Below, in pieces: positions 1-17,005 of a stretch of DNA of 64,000 nt. The notes beneath the pieces were generated by a model. It did not search any database, was not told the DNA's origin, and saw nothing but the letters and a program-made list of their open reading frames with translations. Within the stretch, counting starts at the first letter, position 1. Every line of letters begins with the position of its first letter. Origin of the DNA: Mansonella perstans (taxonomy: Eukaryota > Nematoda > Chromadorea > Rhabditida > Onchocercidae); contig JBAMDO010000048.1 of the NCBI GenBank assembly GCA_037074765.1, forward strand, positions 470,336 through 534,335, given 5' to 3'. A program made the position numbers and the translations under genes.

Positions 1-5410
<5,410 letters not shown>

Positions 5411-6235
5411 TTGTCTTATTTTAATCCTTTTGCATTTCGTTCTACTTCTGTTTCATTTTTGCTGTATATTTGTACCATTTCAGTGCTTTCAAAAATTATT
5501 TGTTTCAAAACATTTATACTGGTTTTTTCCTATTTTAAGTAAGATTGTGATCACTTTATTTTTTCTCCATATTTTTATTTCTTATTATCCTCGCACTTTG
5601 TCGTTATAGTTTGTTTTCATTTTTTCATAAACTAATTTCAAAATATTCGGTTTATTAATGTCATACCGTCTTAAGTATTAACTGTTTTCATTTTCTTTTG
5701 CAGTGTTCACGTATTTACCTATTTTTTTTGTTTACTGTTGCGCAGTTATCCACAGCTTATGAACCAACCATACCTATATGTATGAGTTATTTATCTGCTG
5801 AACTTTTTTATTGTTTAATGCATAATTCATATCGATTCACATTGCACTTTTATTGCATTCATGTTTTTGAATTGCTAATTTCAATTTGTATTTACAGTCC
5901 AGTTTTTCTTTTCTTGAATCGGTGAGATATATACGCTACGTAAAACTGTGAAGTTGAAATACTTTAAATTTTCGGTTAATAGTTACGGGCAAAGCAATAT
6001 TATCCCTGTGTCAGTTTACTCTTTTCATCATTTTTTTTTTCTTTTTTTTTTTTGGAATTCTGCTGTATATACCATTATACCATTTTTGTTATTTTCCTCA
6101 TGTTGTAGTACTATGCTTAACTCTCTGTTTTTTGCAAATTTTTTTTCCGGTTTCTTTTTTTTTTTTTTGTTTGTTTAACAAATTCAAGCGTTTTGCTTAT
6201 TGAATGGGCTTATGATATGCAGATATGTAGTATAC

Positions 6236-6262
6236 CCATATATACATATATATATATATATG
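6236..6262. repeat. AT dinucleotide microsatellite
   Basis: A run of alternating A and T (ATATATATAT) broken once by a C, 0.8 kb downstream of the mbk-1 stop codon. A simple-sequence repeat with no coding signal. Confidence 0.8.
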
Positions 6263-6652
6263 TAGTGATAATTGATAATATACACAATATATGATATTTT
6301 TTGAAAATTTTGTCGATTTTTGAAGAAACGAAACATTTCCGATGAAGTTTGCTAAGAAATTTCGTTCTACTAAATCCATTCAAATAACAATTGATATTTA
6401 CACGAACAGTCACCAGCAATAGAATGATCGATTGTTACTGTTATAAATTACATTAATATGTCATTACTCTGATGATCAGCTGTATTTATAGGTGCTTAAC
6501 TGCTAGCTATATACTTTCTTTTTTTTTTTATAGCTGTTCACTTTCATCTATGACAGTATGATAATTTATGCGTAATTTTCCACACTATGTTGTCAAGTCG
6601 TTCTGCCTGATCTTCCCGTCTTCCGGATCGTTTAGATGGTTTAGGGATTTCA

Positions 6653-6679
6653 TTTTTTTTTTTTTTTTTTTTTTTTTTT
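6653..6679. repeat. 27-base poly-T tract
   Basis: Twenty-seven consecutive T residues. Shorter T tracts lie near 6030-6050 and 6160. It could be a simple repeat or, on the minus strand, the poly-A tail of an old retrotransposed copy; I saw no coding relic or target-site duplication next to it. The exact length is prone to sequencing error. Confidence 0.8.
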
Positions 6680-7648
6680 GAATTCTTCTGAACTCTGTTT
6701 CATTTCATCATGAAACTGCTTCCCAATTCAAAAGAAAATCATTTTTGTTCAACTTTTTAGTATGATCAAAAATTTTAGTACATGCGTAATCTTTATGAAT
6801 AAAGTCTTCAAAAGGTCGGACGCTTTTTAACGTTTTTTGGACTGTAAACATGGGCTATCTTTCATGCTATGTTTCAGAATATGAGATAAAATTATTTCAA
6901 GTTAATGAGATTTTTGAATATTCTTTTTAGGTACTTTCTAGCAAAATTTTTGACTATAAGATGATAGATTAATGTGAATAAATTAAGAGATAGCGGGTGT
7001 TTTTTTTTCTTATTAGTTTTCTATTCTGTTGAAAAATAAATAGAAATAAGCGAAATATTTGCGAAAAGAGTTGTAGCTATATCATTTAGATTTATTCACG
7101 ATTGATATCATGCTATTTATGTTTTGATTGTACAGTATACAGTACCCGAGATTCTTCATGAACGATGCGCAGTGGAATGTCATTATGTAAGGATTGATTC
7201 CCGTTGATGCATTTTCTCCTATCATCATCAAGGTGTTATAGATATTTAACCGGTTTCTTGTCAAAATGCCTATTTTTGTATGTTTGGAAAAGTATATTTG
7301 TTCATTTCAATATTTTCAATTAGTTGGAAAGGAAGATTGTTTAATGTTTGAATTAACATTTTTTGATGTTAATTTGGATGAGAAATTGGTATGAATATTA
7401 AAGTACTGTGACAGAGTTATGATTACAAAATGGTAACATATTTCGATTCTCGTGAACTTTTCGTAATTCTTTACTGTAATGAAGAAATGGTGAACATTGG
7501 AATGAATAGATTTTTGAATTTTTGCACAGTATCATCAGTTTGAACAATTATAGCATTCTCCGTAGAATGAGAGGAAGAGAAATTGAGAAACTTCTTTCAT
7601 ATCTATTTACTATCTGTAGCACTAATTGAAATGATGGGTCAAATTCAG

Positions 7649-8252
7649 GGACGCCATTTCATCTTCCACATAAAAATATCATCATTGAAAAGAAAGCGAT
7701 ATGATCAAAGAAATGGATGTAATCCTATGAAGATAAAGCATGAAGGTTCTGAAGTTTATCAAAAGAATTACGATGAACAGAAAAACTATCCATTTTTGCT
7801 GTTCAACAGTAAGAATTAATACTAATATGCCATACCTTAACATTTATGTAGTTTTTCTGTATTCGAATTCCAATTTAAATTTCGGGAAAAGGAAGATTAT
7901 TTGGCTCTATTGGAAAGTATTAAAAATCCACTGTAAATATTTAAATTACATATAAGTATGGGGAAATTTTGCACTGATGGTGTGAACAGTGAAATTTATC
8001 AATAATGGATATTGTAACTAGAAATATTTTCTGTATAACAATATAGTTGCAACACGAAATTATATTCACATATTTGCTTTATGATCTGGAAATTCAATCT
8101 TCTATTTCCATTATTTCTAGTAACTTTGTATCATATAAAAGCTAAAAATTTTTGTTGGGATATTTTTTGTTACAGGTTCGTGCGTGAATATTCGTGATAG
8201 GGTAGATAGTGAGTACATGCTGCCGTTAGACGAATTAAAAAGCTTCCGTTAG
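7649..8252 (+). other. Weak candidate two-exon reading frame
   Basis: Two open blocks have good splice signals and matching phase. Block one runs 7649-7808, after an AATTCAG acceptor and before a consensus GTAAGA donor. Block two runs 8176-8252, after TTACAG, ending in TAG. Joined, they read through a basic segment (SSLKRKRYDQRNGC) and an acidic, tyrosine-containing part to a Cys-containing end. An in-frame ATG pair lies just upstream at 7631. I do not recognise the product, codon use is not distinctive, and a second possible donor (GTGAGT) lies inside block two. It may be a chance pairing or a small gene. Confidence 0.2.
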
Positions 8253-11200
8253 ACGAATTTTTTAAGAAAGTGTCAAGCTGACACTGTTCAATGAATGTTA
8301 AAATGTAGAACTGTTCCAACATTTTTCAAACGTAAAGAAAAAATCGGGGGATTACTATGTAAATAAAGCACTGTGTAAACAAGCGGCTCTTCATAAAAAG
8401 ATCGCGGTCTTCCTTCAATTTCAAATAGCTAAAAATTTTTATAAGATGTAACTGCATTTTTTTTATCACATGGAAATTTTTTTCTTTTCAAAAAATCGTA
8501 TATTTAGTAGTAAAAGCTATTTTTGTGCAATGATTCTCCATTATCCGTTGCACTTTGCTACAAAATACTTTATGTCCATTACAACGTACACTTTCAAAAT
8601 TAACTTTAAAAAAATGATTATGGATGGAATAAAAAAGGAGCGGAGAATAACAAATTAAATGGTACGCGAAACAGAAATAAATGATATCTATATTTCTGAT
8701 AAGCTAAAATAAAATTCTATAGTTTGCTTAAACATTAAACTAATCATATGGAATATTTAAATAGAATATTAATAAAGGATTTTTGCTATATCCTTTCATT
8801 CAAATTTGGTAATTTACTAAATTAAAAATTTAAATCGATAAAATGAAAAACTTAACATGAAAATGACGACTGTAGGTGCAAAGAAACAAACATTATTATT
8901 AGGATTTTTGGCTGTTTATTAATGCTGAATAAAATGCCACTATGGCTCAATCAAAATCATGCAAGCGATAATAGTACTTACATACTTAGAAAGTCCGGAA
9001 AATTCTCACAAGTCCAAATATCAATACAGTATATTCAAAAATGTAGAACTACTATTTTCGTTTATTCCCCAATTATTATATTTCGGATAGTTTTGCTTCA
9101 TTCTTTGGCAAGAATGCTGCTATTAACTCGTTTGAAAAAAGCTAGTAATATAGATAATTTTAGCAAAATTTTATTCGTTTATTTCTTAACCTAAAAGTGA
9201 AAAACTTTTGAATCATCTGATAAATTTTTTAAATGTAGTTGTAATGCAATTACATGAAATTTTCAAAAAAGTCTTCTAAATCTTGAAAAAAAAAAGACTT
9301 GTTAAAATCATTTCTTTAATTCTTTGCTGTAAGTCGCCGTTAATCCATAAACTGTCTCAATTACTTCCACACATCATTATCATCCTGCAGTTAATTCTGC
9401 GGCGCTAATTTTTCACCAAATTTTTTTTTAAAAATCGGAAAAGATTAATTTATTTTGCTTTCCTTCATTCAAAGTGATCATTACAATTTTTAGATACTTT
9501 TCAAACGTACGATTCTCAAAATCAATTGTTCCAAGCTATTTCTTGAATGCAGAAAAAATAAAAGAGTCTGCAAAATAATATATATGAAAATGGATTCGAA
9601 AATAGCAAGTTGGAAACAAAGAAATTATGTTTGAGAAAAAAAGTTCCTTTTAGCTAATTTAATTCATAATTAATAATAACAATTAATATCAATGTAGATT
9701 TCAACATGTTTTCATTATTTCTATTAAACATGACACTAAGATTGAAAATGATTAACAAACTGCATGTAAAAGAATTAGTAGGATTTTGAAATTAATTCTA
9801 AGTAATTAAGAACGTTATTAAAGATGCTACTTGCATAATCTAAACGTTAAATTGAAAATATTTGAGAATACAAGTAATAGTGTAAATCTTTTTAGTCTCG
9901 GAAATTGCTGCGAAAAATCTTGTTACAAATTTGAATTTAAATTAAAACTTAAGAAATAAATGTCGCTGCATATTTTTCTTATTTTTTTTTTTTTTTTTGT
10001 ATTTATCACAGTGCTTAAGTTTTTTTGTTATTGTATTCCTTTATATTGTAAGGGAATGCAAAGAATTGCAAAATATTACTACCAATTTTTTGAATTTAAT
10101 TTAGTTAGTGATATTACCCTATTCTGGGCACCCTATTTCAAACAAATCATTATTGAAACACTGTCTCCATATATATATGTATACAGAAGTAATTGATATG
10201 CTTATGTATAAATACAAGCAAATCAATTGTAATGCTAATAGGTCGTGATGAGTTGCTGCTCTTGGAAAGTAATAACTAAAAAAAATGTTCCTTCCTTTGT
10301 TATTGTTGCTTATTGGCATATTTCAAAACACATATGTTTTAAATCGGTACAGTATTCTAGATTTTCTAGTGTTTAGACAGTTTAGACTTTTTATAGTCAT
10401 GATCAATTAAACTCATTTTCTTTTCATCAACTTTCAAATTTCAACTCAAAAATTTGTGGGAATTTTTGAATTCTCTACCAATTTGCAAGATTTTTGGAAG
10501 TTTTTGTTTGAATAAGAATTTCAATATTTTCGCTATTTTGGCTTGTTATAACTAACTTCAATAAATTCAAATCCTGTTCTTATTGCATAATCGAAAGAAA
10601 ATTTCAAAACCATTTGAATACTTCTGTAAAATTCCAAAATTTGGTCGAATAATTTTATTCATGAATATTGTGTTGACTTTATAATTGTCACTTTCTTCTA
10701 TTTTAAGCATCTGTAGAAAGCATAGATTCAAATGTTATGTTTAAGTATCGAAACTGCGCAAGACAATTGTGCTAAAATTCCGAATCCTAATTACCATCAA
10801 TTACTTCTAATGTCTTTAAAAGGCTCTTGAATATTCTTAAATCTCAATATTTCCAGCAGCTTTTGATAAATTCTGCTAACTTCCTGTCTTCGTCTAAAAG
10901 TATATTCTGCAATTGCCATTAATGCTAATACAAGTGATAAATATTAATAAATCCAGTTTTTCAGTGCTGGCAGCAGATCTAAGAATAACTTTAAATTAAT
11001 TAAAAGACATAAAATCAAGCCCATTCACTAAGTCCAACATCATTCACTAAAAAAATGCTACTGAACGACATCGGCAAAAAAGTTTTCAAAGATCCATTTA
11101 AACATTTAAATAACGCTTTTGCGGGTTTTTTTCTTTTTTTTTCAAACAGTAATTGGATCAACTAAATCATGATTGATTGCTAAAATTGAAGTTTATTTAA

Positions 11201-13123
11201 ATTTAATCTGACTGTTGTCATGAAATTTTTTTTGTTGAAGGAGATTAACAATGAAATTTCTTCGTGCTGCTTGAGAAGGACGTAAGGAGTGTGATAAAGG
11301 ATTTATTGACGACGTTGATAGATTTCTTATCCTTAGATTATTAGCGAATACAGAGAATACAGTTATGGTTAGGTTTCTTGTTGCTGTAAAGATGTTAAGG
11401 TGAGATTCTGTATGTTGAGTAATTGAACTGGAGCTTAAGATACGGAATCAAGAACACCAAATGAAGCTTATATCCCGGATAGGCAATGGAAACCCTTTAT
11501 ATAGTGGAGGTGGTTTACAAAACCTAATACATTACATGATTTATTCTCAAGCGAGAAGAATTTGGATGTGAATTGGTTTACGGAATGTATACAACGTTCT
11601 TGCCATAGATTCGTTATTAGAACATTTTCACTCAATTTGAGATTAGATAAATGATCATCACTTTAATTTATTTCTTGTGTAATAAATCTTTCATATGAGA
11701 AGTATTCTAGACAGTCTTTACGCTAGAAATCTGTAATAGAAAATACTTTCATTACTTCAACATATTGTAAAATTTTTCTGTTTCCCAATGATTGTCCAAT
11801 TAAAACATACGCTTCCTTAATTTTGCTCTTATGGAAGTGATTTTAGAAGAAATTTGTAATTTTTCTGAAATCAAATTGCTGCAAAACACCCGATAAATCA
11901 AAATGCAGGCTTGTATTAGACAGCTTAAGGAAATTAAAATTTTTGATGAAAAAATCAAAATTACCTTTGGTTCGCTTTTTTAGATGTGAAGGAAAATTGT
12001 CACATGGTCTCTTTAGATGAAGAATTAATTTGTTAAACATGAACTTAGATTTTAGAATTATTCACTCAACTGAAAAATAGAAATTTTGGGGTTATGAAGA
12101 GTCATAAAACCTAAGTGTGGAAGTAATCGAATGAATATAAGATATATTCAAGATTCATAATAATCCTTAGCAAATGACTCATGATTATTTCACTTCTCAT
12201 CATTCGTTGTTAGAATTGAAATTAAAAAAAAATTTCTTATTTGTCTTTCTTCAATATTTCCTTTCAGTATTTTCTCTTTTATAAGTACTGTTTCACGCTG
12301 TTTTTTTTCCTTTTTTTTGAAAATAAAAATTAGGTGAAATGTCTTTCATCAACATTTGTGGTTCTTATCAGTGTTACGATTCCAACACTCATAAGTTTAA
12401 AAAATTTCATAAAATATTACGATTGCCATTAAAGCAATTCATAAAGTCAAATAAATCAATCTCATAAATCAAAAATAATTTGATAAAGAAGAAACATCAT
12501 TTCCATCCAGTTTGAATTAACAGAATGTCCTGGACGAATTGCTGAACTTTTTTCTCACTTCACTTGCAAATGTTTCGTGTATTTGTACTTGATCATGCAG
12601 AGTTCGAGAAGTGAAAATCAACTGAATTATTTTTCAGTAATCGGTTACTTTTGTTTTTTATTTTTGAATGAAGTGCGAAATGTCTTATCAGTTGTTAAGC
12701 AACAGATAAATGAAGTGTTTGGAATTCGTTTAACGTCATGAACATTGTCGAACTTTTCCGTTTCAGCAGTGTATGCACCATTCATTTAAACAAGCGTTGA
12801 GAAAAGAGAAAGTAGCTATTTTGATTCAGTGCAATTCCCGTAATTTTTATGTTATAAAGCGGAAACTTTTCAAGAAACAGATCAGCCATACACAAAGCTT
12901 TCGGATGGAAAAACAGGAAAGAATGCATCTATCGATTCATCCAATCCGATAAAGCAAATCGGGTGGGTGAGGAACAGTAAGAGAAGCATACATAGAGACC
13001 ACAACAAAAGTTTTAGCTTTTCATGAAGAAAAGTTGGTGCAGAAGAACAGATGGTAGTTAAGACTGCCGAATAACGCTGACAAAGTGGAGTCCTTAAAAT
13101 CCAATCTTACTTCCAGCATCGAA

Positions 13124-14231
13124 ATGATGGACTATAGCTATGGTTTGTCAAGGGCGCGATCCACGACACTTCTTCACTCACGTCGTCCGAGAATACTCGT
13201 AATTACTTTTCCGTTTTTTTTTAGTTATTGAATTTCATAATACGGAAATATATGAATCATCGCTCATCTTGCCGAATGGAATTGACCGGAAGTTTGACTG
13301 AATTGATTAGAAAACAGCTCTCCCAAGGTTTCCGGTTCTCGTATGCTCGAAGGCTATTGAAATTCATCGATTTTAAATTTACAGGTAACGCGCGCAAAAT
13401 CTGTGCCGGATCTTGTGTATCACGTCAGAAAAAGCAACAAATACAAGCCTCAATGGAGCTATACATTTTGGCCTTACTACAACTTGGTAAGATCAAAAAT
13501 TCTGGTTGCAGTTGAATTTTACATGAACAAATTGATAATGAATTTTTCTGTACCAAAATCACAGAAACTGTTTCAGTATGATTTTTGGTATGATCGTTAT
13601 AGTGGATTCAGACCACTTTATAGAAGTTCATACTATCCACGTCGTTATTACCATCCGGATATAATGCCCAACCCACATTACTGGAGTGGTCCATATACAG
13701 CATGGATAAAACAAAGAGGATTTTGGTAATTTTAATCCTAAATTAATACAGTTTTTTAATTTGAAAAGTAACAAAGAAATCATTTACATCTATTGGTCCG
13801 TACTTTCTACCAAATTCCGTTATAGAAGGATTTTAAATAGCTGGGTTTATTCAATATAACGGAAACGACAGAATGCCTTTACGCAAAAACCATCAGTAAA
13901 AATTAGTGAAAAAAAACCATTAATAAAAATTCGCGGGTAAAAAAGGAACTATAAAAATTACTGCTCACATGCCACTTACTAGAAAAGAATTGTGGTTGGG
14001 ATGTAGTAATAGGGGATTTAAATTCCTGATTCTTTCAATAGTAATCAATATGCGAACTCTAAATTCGCTAGTTTTCATCAATACCGAATTTTCCAAATGT
14101 TCAGGCACGATTACAACTCACCATTCTACTACCGAAGATTCTCCACTTACTACGATGACTATCCACGTTATATTTATACTCCTTTCCGCACCAGAAATTA
14201 CGCTTCAGATTTTTATGATCGTTACTACTGA
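13124..14231 (+). CDS. Small tyrosine-rich basic protein, function unknown
   Basis: Four exons, 13124-13198, 13385-13486, 13577-13725 and 14105-14231, join in frame to a 150-residue product. The first ATG pair (MMDYSYGLSRARS) was chosen as start; a CTTCCAG acceptor lies 8 bases upstream, so the 5'UTR or a trans-spliced leader may join there. About one residue in five is Tyr, with many Arg, Trp and Pro, and no Cys. Recognisable stretches are RAKSVPDLVYHV, WSYTFWPYYNL and a terminal block of YY/RY pairs ending DRYY. There is no signal peptide, membrane span or known domain. An AATAAA follows the stop by 22 bases, supporting this 3' end. Exon 3 reads TGG TAA across its donor, so an unspliced transcript would stop there after 109 residues. 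The composition would suit a structural or matrix protein, but that is a guess. Confidence 0.75.
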
Positions 14232-14253
14232 AAAGCGAACAATCTCATCCTTC

Positions 14254-14259
14254 AATAAA
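14254..14259 (+). promoter_or_regulatory. Polyadenylation signal AATAAA of the Tyr-rich gene
   Basis: Canonical AATAAA 22 bases after the TGA that ends exon 4 of the tyrosine-rich gene. Its position supports the four-exon model over termination in exon 3. Confidence 0.6.
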
Positions 14260-17005
14260 CTTTGCGCGATATGATAAATCCCTATCAAGAAAGCCCTTTG
14301 GCGGACTTAAACGAAAAATTCGTTCTTTGATCATCCACGTGTTGCACTAAACATAGTATATTTCATTAAATTTAGTGGTCAAGCTTCAAGTTAGACGTTT
14401 TAAACAAGTAATTTGGCTATCGATAAATCAAATGCAAGATCCGCTCTAAATTCATGTCATACTTTGAACTGTTTTAACATCTCTTGAGATCGTAACAACA
14501 TGCAGCAAGAAAAAGAATCCACAGACTCAATGAGTCGGTGTTGTACAATAGTATCTATCTTCCAATTTTTGAGTATGCTAGAAACCATGTTTTTTTGAAT
14601 ATTACAAAATTCGGATTAAAATGAACACAAAACTATATTAGTATCCTAATCTTTCAGCCAAAAACAAACTTCATAGAAACAAATATTAAAAGTAAAATAT
14701 ACAGCAAATCTCAGCAAAATCACGATGTTACAAAATGATAGCTGTAAGAATGAAATAATAAAAATTAAACAATAATATCACAGATACAAATATGACATAC
14801 AGATAAGCTAATAACTATACAAAAAAACATGTTATGTCAGCTGAGGTCAATTAATCGTTATCGATACTATATTTGTAAGCAATCTACATCCGACTAGCAA
14901 TGCTTGTCAATAATTTAAAATTTGCTAGTCTAGAAAAATGGGAACAAAGCGAAAAAATGTGGTCAGGGCAGTATCCCCCCCCTACTGTTTGAAACTGAAA
15001 ACCATATGGCACAGACATCATAAAGCTGCACACCATAGAATACAACGAATAAAAGATGAAAATTATAAGAGATACAAAATAAATGTAAAATATCTTACAG
15101 TAAGAATTCGAAATGGCCATAATCTTAGCGGAATTTCAAAAAAAATAAATCTGATCAAGAGTGAAAAAATGCAACTGTTCACAATGTAAAATCAAGATAG
15201 TGGGAACAAAACAAATTCCCAAAAACTTTAAAAACAAATCTGCCACAATAATGCCAGTGAGAACAAATAGAAGCAAATGCATTACTATCATGATAAATCA
15301 AAAATGATGCGTTATTTCTGCATGATGGCAATGTCATATATCTAACAGATATCTAAAAAACGTGCATTAGCAATTGGAACAACTTGAGGAATCCCAACAT
15401 TTAAATAACCTTTGTCATACCCAGTGGTTGTAAAAAAAGTGCAAACTTTGTCTACTGCAATGAAAAACAAATATTTTTTCCTGCTGTTAACAAGACCAAT
15501 GAACAAATTCAGGCTTGAAAAAAAAAAACTGGAATTAACAGCTGAACACATAGACATAAACGATTACTTTAGAATATGAATTTTATAAAAAAAATATGCG
15601 CAATTATAAAAACGAACAAAGAAAACACACACCAATGCATGATAATGGAGCTTAATTTCGAAAAGATAACTTCTTTTCAATATTATAAAATTGAATTAAC
15701 AAATATCATACTAATTAGCATTACATATCTACCGTCTCATGAAAGAATTGAAAAATACGGAGAAAATGTCAAATAAAATATGATTTGAATGTATATAAAT
15801 ATATAAGAAACAATTTAAGAAAGGAAATGTTATTTAGAAGCTTAAAATGCGGACAATTAAGGGGTAATTCAGGCCGACCACTTTATCTGCAGAAATAAAC
15901 CAGGATTAATTATTCATTCAGTTACCATCAAGTTACCATCAATCAAAAAATCTGAAAAATGCATCAACAAACAAAGCAAAACGCAGAAATATTATGAAGC
16001 AAAACATCGTTTAAACAATTTAAAAACAGATAATTTGACAATGTCAGAAACAAAATTTTGCGATTCTGAAATGCATGAAAATGAGCGGATACAAAATAAG
16101 GGAAAGAAATACTAAACAAAAAAGCAACGATAATCTCTCATACCTGCACGAATCATACATAGATACATTTTATAAACAGTAAGTTTTATTCATGATGCTT
16201 GCATAAATGACTATATCTGAAATGTATACCTTTTCATAAGCATTGTTAGATGCGTTATGCTTCTGACTGGAAGAATTTCGAAAATTAAATTTAAAGTTTC
16301 ACTTCCAACCAATGCCTACTGCTCTATTAATTTAAGTTATACTTATAAAAATGCGATGAATATCTCGAAGAATCTTTCGAAATGAAATGCAGCTCAAAAA
16401 TAATAACTGTGAAATTAATCATACCAAAAACGATAGAAAAGCAATGGTGAAGATAAACTAGTAAGCTATGCAACAGAAAAAAATGCATTTCAAAACAGGA
16501 TATCAAGTAAATGCGAGAAAATTCGAAAGAAATATTTAGATGATAAGAAAAAGAATTATTCTAAAAAAGTCGGTGTATTTAAATTTCAACTTTCTAGTGA
16601 ACTTGGAAAAATACAATTCTTGCAAAATAAATAAAAACTGTTTGGACCTAATTATAATTATTGCTCAATGAAAGAATGCAAAAAAACTTCAAATACACTC
16701 GGAAGACTTATAACCATGCGCAGTGTGCTCCCAGATACTTAAAAATAATAAAATTACTGGAAAACAGTGCTGAAAATGTCTAATGGACTTTTAGATTCTT
16801 GCCGGAGATCTAAACAAAAAAAACTGCAAGCCTAAAACATTCAACTCATGCTCCACAGACAGGTCTTGAACAATACTTACGTTGATATGCTGCAAATCAA
16901 TGCAGTAAATTATTATAAATTTAAAAATAAATAAATGAAAGCACACTGTACCCGCATCTGAAAATAAAACGGTTCTGACAGCTGGCTGACCGATATCTAG
17001 TTAAC
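14260..17005. other. Intergenic region between convergent genes
   Basis: AT-rich sequence between the end of the tyrosine-rich gene (+) and the end of the hexosaminidase gene (-). It should contain the 3'UTR of the latter. Open frames near 14.9-15.2 and 15.3-15.6 kb overlap on both strands, lack splice or family support and are judged non-coding. Confidence 0.6.

Larger units (their letters stand above)
5411..13123. other. Intergenic region between mbk-1 and the Tyr-rich gene
   Basis: The first part should carry the mbk-1 3'UTR; an AATAAA occurs near 6799 but lies far from the stop. The stretch holds long T runs, an AT microsatellite and a 14-base direct repeat (ccgttagacgaatt at 8223 and 8246). 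Open frames are short, biased to Phe/Ile/Lys/Tyr and without family resemblance. The only exon-like pair is near 7649-8252 (separate entry). Confidence 0.6.

Noticed and set aside
14884..15189. Overlapping frames on both strands near 15 kb
   Set aside because: No splice chain, no family motif; the plus frame is only Lys/Arg/Ile-rich.
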